Source of the DNA: JAENVT01 sp031412355
Lineage (GTDB): Bacteria > Actinomycetota > Acidimicrobiia > Acidimicrobiales > Ilumatobacteraceae
Direction of reading: 5' to 3'
DNA length: 46,605 nucleotides
Assembly: GCA_031412355.1 (NCBI GenBank)
Contig: JANOCR010000088.1
Location: forward strand, 1-46,605
The notes below the pieces were generated by a model. That model was given only the letters and a program-made list of their open reading frames with translations, made no database searches and had not been told where the DNA came from. Made by a program: the position numbers and the translations under genes. Of the stretch, positions 17,141 to 25,209 are shown in pieces. The stretch's first letter is position 1. Each line of letters opens with the position of its first letter.

Positions 17141-17145
17141 ATGAG

Positions 17146-17808
17146 CTACGGGGGGAGGCGCCAGTCGATGGGAGGTAGGCCGGCGGCAACGAGCGCCGCG
17201 TTGGTGCGGCTGAAGGGCGAGCTTGCGAAAAAGCCGTTGTGGGCGCTCAGCGGTGACGGGTGCGCTGATTCGATCACGGTGTGCCGCGACGTGTCGATCA
17301 ACGCTTTCTTCTTGCGCGCATGTGCACCCCACAGGATGAACACGACGCGGTGGGGCTTGGCGTTGACCGCTCGCAGCACCTCGTCGGTGAAGACCTCCCA
17401 TCCCTTGCCCTGATGCGATGCTGCTGCGCCGGAGCGCACCGTGAGGCTGGTGTTGAGCAACAGCACACCCTGGCGGGCCCATGACTCGAGGTTGCCGTGC
17501 GTCGGCGTCTCGATGCCGAGGTCGTTGCGCAGTTCGGTGTAGATGTTGACGAGCGACGGCGGCAACTGCACGCCGTTCTGCACGGAGAAGCACAGCCCGT
17601 GCGCCTGCTGCGGCCCGTGGTACGGGTCCTGGCCCAACAGCACGACGCGGGTGGATTCGTAGGGCGTCAGGTGCAGTGCCGCGAAGACCTGCTCCGGCGG
17701 GGGAAAAACGGTGTGGCGGGCCCGCTCGCCCGCCACAAACCGTTGCAATTCGTTCCAGTACGGCTTGTCGAACTCGCCACGCAGCACTGGGTTCCAGTCG
17801 GTCTTCAC
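17146..17808 (-). CDS. ung: uracil-DNA glycosylase
   Basis: A 220-residue family-1 uracil-DNA glycosylase that removes uracil from DNA to start base-excision repair. Motif A, GQDPYHGPQQAHG, holds the catalytic D61; motif B, HPSPLSAHNGF, holds H183 and the Leu that intercalates into DNA. Length and start (ATG 17808) fit the family. It lies downstream of the Asp-tailed exported protein on the same strand, 25 bp away. Confidence 0.96.
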   Translation of the reverse strand: MKTDWNPVLRGEFDKPYWNELQRFVAGERARHTVFPPPEQVFAALHLTPYESTRVVLLGQDPYHGPQQAHGLCFSVQNGVQLPPSLVNIYTELRNDLGIETPTHGNLESWARQGVLLLNTSLTVRSGAAASHQGKGWEVFTDEVLRAVNAKPHRVVFILWGAHARKKKALIDTSRHTVIESAHPSPLSAHNGFFASSPFSRTNAALVAAGLPPIDWRLPP

Positions 17809-17833
17809 CGACCCTCTATTTCAGCAGGCCGAC

Positions 17834-18259
17834 TCAGTCGTCGTCGTCATCGTCATCGTCATCGTCATCGTCTTCGTCATCGTCTTCGTCATCGTCATCG
17901 TCATCGTCTTCGTCTTCATCGTCTTCGTCGTCGAGGCCTTCGTCTTCGAGGCCTTCGTCTTCGTCGGCATCGTCGTCGACCGAGGTGCTGGTCTCAGCAG
18001 CGGTCGTGGTGGTGGTGTCGGCTGTCGTCGTTGTATCTTCGGCGGCGGTCGTGGTGGTGGTGTCGGCTGTCGTCGTTGTGTCTTCGGCGGCGGTCGTGCT
18101 GGTGTCGTCGTCGTCGTCGAGAACACTGTGGTTCTGGGTGATGACCTTGTTCACCGGGTCGCCATCGGCGGCGGCAGCAGCGAAGCCGGCCGCGCCGAGC
18201 GTTAGTGCCCCTGAAAACGCTGCGGTGACAAGAACACGGTTGTGGTGGTTGAGCTTCAT
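17834..18259 (-). CDS. exported low-complexity protein with Thr repeats and Asp/Glu tail
   Basis: A 141-residue protein of unknown function. ATG 18259 follows a strong AGGAGG. The N-terminus is a signal peptide (MKLNHHNRVLVTAAFSGALT, cleavage near AAAAADG). The mature chain has 15-residue repeats of the type TAAEDTTTTADTTTT and then about 45 residues made almost only of Asp and Glu, ending at the stop. The tail is encoded by GAT/GAC/GAA triplet repeats and probably varies in length by slippage. It could bind divalent cations or be a wall polyelectrolyte (inference). It lies downstream of the sigma/anti-sigma pair. Confidence 0.75.
   Translation of the reverse strand: MKLNHHNRVLVTAAFSGALTLGAAGFAAAAADGDPVNKVITQNHSVLDDDDDTSTTAAEDTTTTADTTTTTAAEDTTTTADTTTTTAAETSTSVDDDADEDEGLEDEGLDDEDDEDEDDDDDDDEDDDEDDDDDDDDDDDD
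17998..18105 (-). repeat. 45-bp tandem repeat inside the Asp-tailed gene
   Basis: The block beginning CGGTCGTGGTGGTGG recurs at 18001 and 18046, with a shortened third copy at 18091, giving a 45-bp period. Copies one and two are almost identical. It encodes the 15-residue Thr/Ala/Glu/Asp repeat in the exported protein, so it is coding rather than a CRISPR or regulatory array. Confidence 0.85.
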
Positions 18260-18346
18260 GAGATCCTCCTCGGATTTCGTAATACAACTGACACGTTCGG
18301 TTCGACGGAATGGTTTGTTGCTGTGACGAACGTCCAGCTGAGCACG

Positions 18347-19099
18347 TCAGTCGTTGCCGTCGCCGTCGCCCTGGTCGCGGTCGGACGAGTCATCGGCGAC
18401 TGTGGTCGTGTCGTCGTTGTCCCCGTCGGACGTCTCGGAGATGTCGGGATCCATCGCTCCACCCGAGACCGTGACGGAGATCTTCGACTGGTGGTTCGTC
18501 GAGGTGAACGTCACTTCGACCTTGTCGCCGGAGCTCTCCTTCTGATCGGCTGCGAATCCCGACGCGGGGCTGACACCGACGAGTGTGAGTTGGTCACCAT
18601 CACGGCGCACGGTGATGCTGCCGCCCGTCGAGGTGAAAGTTTGCGTGGCCGCCTGCGAGCCGCCGGTGCCCGACGAGCCACTGCCTGACGAGTCGGAAGG
18701 TTCGGTGCTCTCGGTCTCGGGCATCGATGTGTCGACGACTTCGCTGCTCTGCGTCGTGTCGGACGCCAACGAGACCGGTGCGCTTGCTTTCGCTGCGGTG
18801 AACTCGGTGGTCGACGACTCGTCGGGTTCGGTCGTGGCGACGCTGAACGTGACGTCGGCGCTGGTGTCAGACGACTCACCCGGCACGACGCTGTGGCGGC
18901 CGGTGTTCTGCAGTGCTGCAACGCCGACGGTGGCGATGACGAGCGACATCGCTGCGCCGGTGGTCCATGCCACGACGCGGCGTCGCCGGGCCTGCCCGAC
19001 GCGGCGCTGCCATGCGGCGAAGGCTGCGTTGTCGTCTGGATAGGGTCCGCTGAGACGGCCCAGTTGCTGGCGCAGCTCGGGATCGTGGAACTCACTCAT
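18347..19099 (-). CDS. single-pass membrane protein, probable anti-sigma factor
   Basis: A 250-residue protein starting ATG 19099, overlapping the ECF sigma gene by 8 bp. The cytosolic part (1-41; FHDPELRQQLGRLSGPYPDD and an Arg-rich end) is followed by one TM (about 42-63). The rest is extracellular and rich in Ser, Thr and Asp, with a folded-looking stretch near 150-200 (GGSITVRRDGDQLTLVGVSP). Coupling to the sigma gene makes an anti-sigma role likely (inference), but no zinc-binding HxxxCxxC motif is present. The highly acidic end resembles the tail of the next gene downstream. Confidence 0.65.
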   Translation of the reverse strand: MSEFHDPELRQQLGRLSGPYPDDNAAFAAWQRRVGQARRRRVVAWTTGAAMSLVIATVGVAALQNTGRHSVVPGESSDTSADVTFSVATTEPDESSTTEFTAAKASAPVSLASDTTQSSEVVDTSMPETESTEPSDSSGSGSSGTGGSQAATQTFTSTGGSITVRRDGDQLTLVGVSPASGFAADQKESSGDKVEVTFTSTNHQSKISVTVSGGAMDPDISETSDGDNDDTTTVADDSSDRDQGDGDGND

Positions 19100-19634
19100 C
19101 CGAATGCACCTCCTCCCCGCTTGCAACCACGCTTCGAAGTTTGGCGCGGCCTTGATGTAGGTATGACTTCACGGCACCCTCGCTCACGTTGAGGGCGTCG
19201 GCCACTTCTGCGATCGACAACTCGTCGACATAGAACAACGCCATGGCGATGCGCTGTTGTTTGGGTAGTTGAGCCAGGATCGCCGGCAGGTCCGAGTCGA
19301 AACCGTGCTGCTCGACCGACTGGACCTGTGGCTCGATGGCCAGGCGTTGCAGCGCCCGGCCCTTTCGGCTTTGACGACGATGGTCGTCGTGCAGACGATT
19401 GATGGCGACGCGTCGGATCCAACCCACCGGGTCGTCGTACTGCTGGATTCGGCGCCAGTGCAGGTGAGCTTTCACGAAGGCTTCCTGCACGGCGTCGGCT
19501 GCGACCTCTTGGTCGCCGCAGGCCAGTGTGAGCGCACGAACCAGCCGCCCGTAATGCGCGCGGAACAGAGAGTCAACGGTCTCGACGACCTTGACCTCCG
19601 ACACCTCGCTCATCGCGGAAAGCGCATACGCCAC
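19092..19634 (-). CDS. ECF RNA polymerase sigma factor (SigE/SigM-like)
   Basis: A 180-residue sigma-70 family protein with region 2 (AADAVQEAFVKAHLHWRRI, then VGWIRRVAINRLHDDHRR) and region 4 (LPKQQRIAMALFYVDELSIA, then VSEGAVKSYLHQGRAKL). It directs RNA polymerase to a stress or envelope regulon (family role); the target promoters are not shown. ATG 19613 is an in-frame alternative start. It is first gene of a probable operon with the anti-sigma-like membrane protein, and may control the exported Asp-tailed protein. Confidence 0.9.
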   Translation of the reverse strand: MAYALSAMSEVSEVKVVETVDSLFRAHYGRLVRALTLACGDQEVAADAVQEAFVKAHLHWRRIQQYDDPVGWIRRVAINRLHDDHRRQSRKGRALQRLAIEPQVQSVEQHGFDSDLPAILAQLPKQQRIAMALFYVDELSIAEVADALNVSEGAVKSYLHQGRAKLRSVVASGEEVHSDE

Positions 19635-19728
19635 AAATCTGACACGCCGTAAGTGTTACCGAGGTTTCGAACGACGCCAAGAATTCGCCGCTCTACCTGC
19701 GGGAATGTACCGGACTACGCTCAGGTGA

Positions 19729-20697
19729 ATGGATGACATTCTTGATGTCGATCTGCTGGCTTTCGAGAGCGGCTCGTCCGCACAACGGGCAGCGGTTGTC
19801 GATGGCGTCCGACGCAGTCTGGCGACCGGGTTCGTGTACACCCGTCACGACCTGTCGGAGGACCTCCTCGACAGCGCCTACGGCATGTTGGCCGAGTTCT
19901 TCTCGATGCCACAGGAGGTCAAGCAACGCTTCGTCGCCCCTGAAAGCCATGGTCAGACGGGGTATACAGGCCTACTGGTAGAGACAGCGGCGTCGAGCGA
20001 CGTACCGGACTGGAAAGAGATGCTGAACTGGGGGCGGGAACTGCCTCCCGGCCATCCTCTGCGTGTTCGGTACCCCCACCGCTATGGCACGCAGGTGCTT
20101 CCGGAGGCCGCGATACCCGGCAGCGAGAAGGTGCTGAACCTGTTCCACGACCGCATCGAGGACACCCAGCGCCGGTTTCTGCGAGTGATCGCCGAGGCCA
20201 TCGGGTGCCATGAGTCACTGTTCGACGAGATGACCCAGAACGGCGCAACCCTCACCCGCGCCCTTCGCTACCCACCGATGCCCGAGTCGCCCGGCGGTTC
20301 GCACGTGTGGGCGGGCGAGCACGGCGACATCAACCTCATCACCGCGCTGCCGCGGGCGACGGCGCCCGGATTGCAGGTGAAGGTCGGCGACGACTGGGTC
20401 GACGCCGTCGCGCCCGAGGGTCAGGTGATCATCAACACCGGAATGATGCTCGAGCGGCTGACCAACGGCATGCTGCCGACCGGCATCCATCGCGTCGTTG
20501 CATCGCAGGGGTTCAGCGGCGAGCGGTACAGCGTGGTGCAGTTCTGTCACCCGACCCCGTGGACGTTGCTGACGCCACTGCCCAGTTGCATCACGCCCGA
20601 GAACCCACAACGGCATTCGGCGATGGTAAGCGCTGATGCCCTCGACATGGTGCTGTACGAAATCAACCTGATCGAGACGGCTCGCCGAGTTGAGTGA
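19729..20697 (+). CDS. 2-oxoglutarate/Fe(II) oxygenase, isopenicillin-N-synthase family
   Basis: A 322-residue cytosolic oxygenase with the DIOX_N region (about 5-110) and the 2OG-FeII_Oxy core. Iron ligands: H198 and D200 in GEHGDINLIT, and H254 in TGIHRVV. R266 and S268 in RYSVV are the usual 2-oxoglutarate contacts. The substrate is unknown; relatives include gibberellin- and ethylene-type oxidases and isopenicillin N synthase. The start codon is ATG 19729. It overlaps the downstream ROK kinase gene by 8 bp, so the two are probably made together. Confidence 0.88.
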   Translation: MDDILDVDLLAFESGSSAQRAAVVDGVRRSLATGFVYTRHDLSEDLLDSAYGMLAEFFSMPQEVKQRFVAPESHGQTGYTGLLVETAASSDVPDWKEMLNWGRELPPGHPLRVRYPHRYGTQVLPEAAIPGSEKVLNLFHDRIEDTQRRFLRVIAEAIGCHESLFDEMTQNGATLTRALRYPPMPESPGGSHVWAGEHGDINLITALPRATAPGLQVKVGDDWVDAVAPEGQVIINTGMMLERLTNGMLPTGIHRVVASQGFSGERYSVVQFCHPTPWTLLTPLPSCITPENPQRHSAMVSADALDMVLYEINLIETARRVE

Positions 20698-21595
20698 CAC
20701 GCGCGACGTCGTCTTGGCGATCGACATCGGCGACACCAGGTTGGCCGCCGGGTTGATGACGATGAAAGGTGAGCTGCTCGACCGTGACGACGTCGACATC
20801 GACTTCGGCCTGAAGGCCGACGGTCTGTTCGCCGCGCTCAACACCATCGCTCAGGCCCAGTTGGATCGGGCCAGGACACACCACAACGCTCGACCTGTCG
20901 CCGTCGGTGTCGGTTGCGCCGGGCCCGTTCGTCCCGATGTCGTCGCCGTGTCACCGACCCACATCGGAGCTTGGCGGTCGTTCCCACTTCGCTCGCGACT
21001 GGCCACCGCCACCACGCTCAACGTGTACGGCGACGTCGGCGCCAAGGCCCTTGCCCTTGCCGAGGGTTGGCTCGGCGCCGCGCAGGGCCGCCAGAACTTC
21101 TTGGCCATGGTGGTGTCGTCGACAGTCGAGGGCGGCATCGTCCTCAACGGCCAGTTGCTCGACGGTGCCACCGGTAACGCCGGCTCGATCGGTCACACCC
21201 TGGTCGAACCCAATGGCCGCCGGTGCCTGTGCGGTTCGCGGGGCTGCCTCGACGCCGAGGCATCCGGCCCGGCGATCGAAGCCATCACGGGCAGGTCCCA
21301 CAGCGAACCAACGTACGAGATCATGCAGCGAACCGGCCGGCTCGTGGGCAGGGCCGTGGCCACCACGTGCAACCTGCTCGACCTCGACCTCGCGGTGGTC
21401 GGTGGTTCGGTGGCCCTGGGTTTTGGGGCGACGTTCTTCAACTCTGCCCAAGAGACGCTCGACGAACATGCCCAGCTGTCGTTCAGTCGCAGCGCCAGGA
21501 TCATCCCAGCGCGCCTGGGTGGTCGCGGCCCGCTGATCGGCGCCGGTGCCGTTGGATTGCGAGGTTTGCGTCGAGCCGGTCGACCGCGGCCGTGA
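20690..21595 (+). CDS. ROK-family sugar kinase (glucokinase-like)
   Basis: A 301-residue kinase or regulator of the ROK family, starting at TTG 20690 inside the end of the oxygenase gene. It has the ATP loop (AIDIGDTRLAAG, where the family usually has DIGGT), the GNAGSIGHTLVE segment, and the zinc-binding ROK signature CLCGSRGCLDAEASG. No N-terminal helix-turn-helix is present, so it is an enzyme rather than a repressor. Likely reaction: ATP-dependent phosphorylation of glucose or a related sugar. Confidence 0.87.
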   Translation: MSDTRDVVLAIDIGDTRLAAGLMTMKGELLDRDDVDIDFGLKADGLFAALNTIAQAQLDRARTHHNARPVAVGVGCAGPVRPDVVAVSPTHIGAWRSFPLRSRLATATTLNVYGDVGAKALALAEGWLGAAQGRQNFLAMVVSSTVEGGIVLNGQLLDGATGNAGSIGHTLVEPNGRRCLCGSRGCLDAEASGPAIEAITGRSHSEPTYEIMQRTGRLVGRAVATTCNLLDLDLAVVGGSVALGFGATFFNSAQETLDEHAQLSFSRSARIIPARLGGRGPLIGAGAVGLRGLRRAGRPRP

Positions 21596-21664
21596 CCTGG
21601 TGCTAATCGCCTCGACGGCCAGGTCGCCGTTTCGTTGTCAGCTAGTTTGGGCATCGATGTACTC

Positions 21665-22552
21665 ATGACGAAAGTTCGCAGCCGTGACTCCTCGATGATC
21701 GATGACCGTCGAGGCAGTGGTGGTGGAGGCGGGTTCGGGCTCGGCGGGGGTGGATTTCCATTTCCGATGAAGGCCGGCGGCGGCGTGTTGGGTGTGATCG
21801 TGCTGCTCGCTTCGTTGTTCCTGCCGAAGTTGCTCGGCAACAGCCCAGGTGCTGCGAGCGTGCCGCAGCCGCAAGACAGGTCCACCGCCAGTACGGCCGA
21901 CACGTGCAGCGACGACCTCGAGCAAGTGGTGTGCGGCGCGACCGTGGATGTACAGAACTACTGGCAGGCAAACATGCAAACCTACTTCGGTAGTGCTTAC
22001 GAGGTAACCAAGACGGTGTTCTTCACGGAGGGCGTCAGCACCGGGTGCGGCAACGCGACCTCACAAACCGGGCCGTTCTACTGCCCGCTCGATCACCTCA
22101 TCTACATCGACCTCGGTTTCTTGCAGGCACTCGAGCAGCAACTGGTCGGCGCGCCGACCGACCTCGCCGAGCAGTACATCATCGCCCACGAGTACGGGCA
22201 CCATGTCCAGAACCTGCTTGGTACCAACGACCAGGTTCAGCAGGCGCAACAGAACGATCCGGGCCGTGCCAACCAGTATTCGGTGGCGATGGAGCTGCAG
22301 GCCGACTGCTTTGCCGGGGTGTGGGTCGGCGATGCTGCATCACGTGGCTTGCTGGAGACACCGAACGAGATCAACGAGGCGCTGGCCGCAGCCGAGGGAG
22401 TCGGCGACGACCGCATCCAGGAAAAGACGCAAGGTCGCATCGACAAGGAGGCGTGGACCCACGGCTCGTCCGAGCAGCGCCAGAGTTGGTTCACCCGTGG
22501 CTACAACACCGGCGATCCTCGCCAGTGCGACACATTTAGCGAGATTCTGTAA
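21665..22552 (+). CDS. neutral zinc metallopeptidase (YpfJ family)
   Basis: A 295-residue membrane-anchored peptidase. A Gly-rich N-terminus (about 18-34) precedes a TM at about 38-58, so the catalytic domain faces outward. The zinc motif is HEYGHH (H165, E166, H169), with a downstream ELQADCFAG that supplies the third ligand. The start is ATG 21665; the longer frame from 21635 adds residues of no recognisable type. The stop overlaps the convergent membrane protein gene by 17 bp. The substrate is unknown. Confidence 0.9.
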   Translation: MTKVRSRDSSMIDDRRGSGGGGGFGLGGGGFPFPMKAGGGVLGVIVLLASLFLPKLLGNSPGAASVPQPQDRSTASTADTCSDDLEQVVCGATVDVQNYWQANMQTYFGSAYEVTKTVFFTEGVSTGCGNATSQTGPFYCPLDHLIYIDLGFLQALEQQLVGAPTDLAEQYIIAHEYGHHVQNLLGTNDQVQQAQQNDPGRANQYSVAMELQADCFAGVWVGDAASRGLLETPNEINEALAAAEGVGDDRIQEKTQGRIDKEAWTHGSSEQRQSWFTRGYNTGDPRQCDTFSEIL

Positions 22553-23666
22553 CCGTCCGCGGCCTGTCGCTGCCCCCGAACTTGCGGTACACCCATTCAG
22601 CCGGGCCGATCCCGAATCGACGCTGCCACAACACCGCCGCGGCGATGCCCACGATCCAGAAGCCAGCGGCGAAGGCGAGGGCGACGTCGAGGCCGGCGGG
22701 TCGGATGAAATGCCAGTGAGTGACGACGAGGTTGAACACCAGCGCGTGTAAGACATAGAGCGTCAGCGTCGTTCGTCCAGCCGCGGCGAGGGCGAGCGTT
22801 ACAACGCTCGAACGCGTCGCGTTGGCGATCCACCCGACTACGCAGAACGCGACGATCGACGACCCCAACGCGCAGACCGTGTAGGTGAGGCTGCGGCTGA
22901 ATGGGTCGGTTGCGAACAAGAGAGAACGCAACGGCGTGTCGTCGTACACGTGATGGGCGAGGTAGGTGCCGGCGACCAGCAGCACCCCAAGGGCGATGAG
23001 CACTCGTCGCAACTCCGCGCGCAGCGGCAGATAGCGCCCGATCACCATGCCGGCGCACAGGAACGCAAGCCATGGCAGCAGGGGATGGGTGCCGTTGACG
23101 AACGTGTCGAACAGCAGGCGGCGCGGCGAACGATACGCCCGCTGCGAGTACCAACCTTCGAACAGCCACGTGGTGTCGCCGTCGGATTCGAAAGCCCACC
23201 ACTGGATGGCCGCTGCGACGGCAGCGGCGAGCCCACCGATCAGGATCAGCCACCGCGTGCGCAGCGTGAACAAGAAGGCGCCGACGACGAAGAATGCGCC
23301 GTAGAAGAACAGGATGGTGCCACTCCAGAACCACTCGAAGAAGAAGCCGAAGCAGTACAGCAGAAACCCGCGGCGGATCAGCGTCCAGCGATCGGCGCTA
23401 CGCCGATCACGATCGCCGCTGACTCGACAGCTGTTGGTCATCAACGTGATGCCCATGCCCGCGATCAACACGAACGTGGCCGCGAATCGCGTGGAGAGGG
23501 GGCCCATCCAAGGATCGAAGAAGCGGTTGATCCCCGACTCGCCGATCGGCCCACCGAGGAGGATGAGATAGCCGTGGTAGTTCATCGTCGCCACGCCGAT
23601 CAGGGCGATCGCGCGCGTGACGTCGAGATCGATGACCCGGCTGGTCGATGGAGTGCTCAGAGCCAT
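22536..23666 (-). CDS. DUF1624/DUF418-type polytopic membrane protein
   Basis: A 376-residue integral membrane protein with about ten hydrophobic segments. The N-terminus (RVIDLDVTRAIALIGVATMN, then HGYLILLG) matches the heparan-alpha-glucosaminide N-acetyltransferase (DUF1624) entry motif. The C-terminal AAAGRTTLTLYVLHALVFNL is DUF418-like. Family members move acyl groups across the membrane (known for some); the acceptor here is unknown. ATG 23666 overlaps the racemase-like gene stop by 10 bp, so they form an operon. Its 3' end overlaps the metallopeptidase gene in the opposite direction. Confidence 0.8.
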   Translation of the reverse strand: MALSTPSTSRVIDLDVTRAIALIGVATMNYHGYLILLGGPIGESGINRFFDPWMGPLSTRFAATFVLIAGMGITLMTNSCRVSGDRDRRSADRWTLIRRGFLLYCFGFFFEWFWSGTILFFYGAFFVVGAFLFTLRTRWLILIGGLAAAVAAAIQWWAFESDGDTTWLFEGWYSQRAYRSPRRLLFDTFVNGTHPLLPWLAFLCAGMVIGRYLPLRAELRRVLIALGVLLVAGTYLAHHVYDDTPLRSLLFATDPFSRSLTYTVCALGSSIVAFCVVGWIANATRSSVVTLALAAAGRTTLTLYVLHALVFNLVVTHWHFIRPAGLDVALAFAAGFWIVGIAAAVLWQRRFGIGPAEWVYRKFGGSDRPRTVTESR

Positions 23667-24595
23667 TCGACCTCGTCGACCAATGATGTGATCAACGGAC
23701 GCTGCACGTCGACGCGATCGCCGACCTGTGGACACGCGGTACCGGCGGGTACGAACACCATCGACGTGTGCATGTGCGGCGGCTCGTGCAAAGCCAGGCG
23801 GGTTTGCGCGAAGTGGAAGGGACTGCTGCCGTTGGGTAGCGCAGCAACCCCGTGTGCCGACCCGGCACCGACCATCGCCAGGTGGCCGTCGCTGACAACC
23901 TCGCCCAGTTGGTAGCCGGCCGTGTCTCCGGCGTGCACCGCGTGCACCGCAGCGACCTCGGCGTGAAGCTGCAGGAACGACTTGTCGCCGTGCCACAACA
24001 ACGTGCCGAGGCGCAGTCGGAACTGGCGATCAGAATGGCGCGCGCGGAGAGTCGCGTATGCCGGCGGCTGCAGGTGGCTGAGCCACAGTGGTGCCCGCGC
24101 GTCGACATGCTCGAGCCAGGCATCGATCTCGGCAATGCGATCGGCATCGGTTCCGGCCAATGGCAGGTGCAGCGCGTATCCGACGATGTCGAGGCCCGCA
24201 TCAGTGGCTGCGGCCGTGACGCTGCCGAGTTCCGCGGCTGTCGCGCCGTAACGGCGCATTGACGACTGCAGCTTGACGATCACTCGTCCGCGCCAACTGC
24301 CGAGCGCTGCGACGTCGGCTTGCGAGCCGATGGTCATGATCACTTCGGCTGTCGGGGGAGGCGTCGACGACGGTGTCAGCACGACGGGCGTCACCCTGTC
24401 GGACACGTTGTCGAGTTCGTGAATCGTGCCAACGCAGACGTAATCGGCGAGACCCTTGACCAGCGGATGCAGTGTCGCCCGCCCGAATCCGTAGCCGTTG
24501 CCCTTCACCACCGGCACCAGTCCATCGACGGCCGCTGCAACCGAGTCGATGTGCGACTCCCAACCGGCGCGCTGAACGGTGAGTCGCAAGGTCAT
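23657..24595 (-). CDS. alanine-racemase-like PLP protein
   Basis: A 312-residue PLP-dependent protein with K31 in VVKGNGYGFG as cofactor lysine and a TIM-barrel followed by a short C-terminal beta domain (QLGEVVSDGHLAMVGAGSAH). True Alr enzymes are about 360-380 residues, so this is a shorter variant. It may make a D-amino acid or modify one for cell-wall use (inference). It forms an operon with the acyltransferase-like membrane protein. ATG 24595 is preceded by a GC-rich hairpin in the divergent intergenic region. Confidence 0.78.
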   Translation of the reverse strand: MTLRLTVQRAGWESHIDSVAAAVDGLVPVVKGNGYGFGRATLHPLVKGLADYVCVGTIHELDNVSDRVTPVVLTPSSTPPPTAEVIMTIGSQADVAALGSWRGRVIVKLQSSMRRYGATAAELGSVTAAATDAGLDIVGYALHLPLAGTDADRIAEIDAWLEHVDARAPLWLSHLQPPAYATLRARHSDRQFRLRLGTLLWHGDKSFLQLHAEVAAVHAVHAGDTAGYQLGEVVSDGHLAMVGAGSAHGVAALPNGSSPFHFAQTRLALHEPPHMHTSMVFVPAGTACPQVGDRVDVQRPLITSLVDEVEWL

Positions 24596-24611
24596 GCGCC
24601 CCCACCGTAGT

Positions 24612-24651
24612 GGAGTGTTTCGCGCCACCCCGGGTGGGCCGGAAACACTCC
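24612..24651. repeat. 40-bp nested palindrome in a divergent intergenic region
   Basis: Outer arms GGAGTGTTTC (24612-24621) and GAAACACTCC (24642-24651) pair perfectly over 10 bp. An inner CCACCC/GGGTGG pair adds a second stem. It sits between the start codons of the racemase-like gene and the DUF4395 gene, so it is not a gene-end terminator. It could be an operator or a leader structure of the minus-strand mRNA. Confidence 0.6.
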
Positions 24652-24678
24652 TCCGGCCTTCCAGACCCTAATCCCGAG

Positions 24679-24707
24679 TTGTCTGATCGGAATTATCGGC
24701 CTAAAGT
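24679..24707 (+). promoter_or_regulatory. candidate sigma-70-type promoter for the DUF4395 gene
   Basis: TTGTCT (24679-24684) and TAAAGT (24702-24707) are separated by 17 bp. The predicted transcription start would fall within a few bases of the GTG at 24715, so the mRNA would be leaderless or nearly so, a common actinobacterial arrangement. No Shine-Dalgarno sequence is present. Confidence 0.35.
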
Positions 24708-24714
24708 TTGGGAC

Positions 24715-25209
24715 GTGCGCAAGTTGCTGAGCTTCCCCAATCCGGTCAACGAGACATCTGCTCGATTGGTGGCCGGCGGGGTGGTCGCTCAAGCGGTCGC
24801 GTTCTTGGTCCTGAGGCAATGGTGGATCCTCGTTCCGCTTGCTTACGGCTTCCTCGCCAGGGTCCTCAGCGGTCCCCGGTTCAGCCCGCTCGGCCAACTG
24901 GTCACCCGTGTGATCACCCCGCGACTCGCCATCCGGCATCGATTCGTTCCCGGCCCACCCAAGCGTTTCGCCCAGGGCGTGGGGCTGGCGTTCAGCGCGG
25001 GCGCCCTGCTGGCCTGGGGATTCGGAGCGCACGTCGTCACGTACGCACTGATCGCCGGGCTGCTCGTGGCCGCCACGCTCGAGTCGGTGTTCGCCCTGTG
25101 CCTCGGCTGCATCGTGTTCAACCGGCTGATGCGGTGGGGATGGATCCCGGCCGACGTGTGTGTCGAGTGCAACGACATCAGTCGGCTGTTCGCCCCGGCC
25201 AATTCGTGA
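24715..25209 (+). CDS. DUF4395 membrane protein
   Basis: A 164-residue membrane protein with hydrophobic stretches near 20-45 and 88-125. It has the DUF4395 cysteine pattern FALCLGCIVFNRLMRWGW and a later CVEC. The family is found beside thiol and sulfur-transfer proteins in actinobacteria (known), but no such gene is adjacent. GTG 24715 is chosen because the earlier part of the open frame lacks conservation-like sequence and covers the hairpin. The 3' end overlaps mftF by 32 bp tail to tail. Confidence 0.78.
   Translation: MRKLLSFPNPVNETSARLVAGGVVAQAVAFLVLRQWWILVPLAYGFLARVLSGPRFSPLGQLVTRVITPRLAIRHRFVPGPPKRFAQGVGLAFSAGALLAWGFGAHVVTYALIAGLLVAATLESVFALCLGCIVFNRLMRWGWIPADVCVECNDISRLFAPANS

Noticed and set aside
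17840..18105. CRISPR-like or microsatellite array
   Set aside because: The repeats are in frame, without unique spacers, and encode the Thr and Asp repeats of the exported protein.
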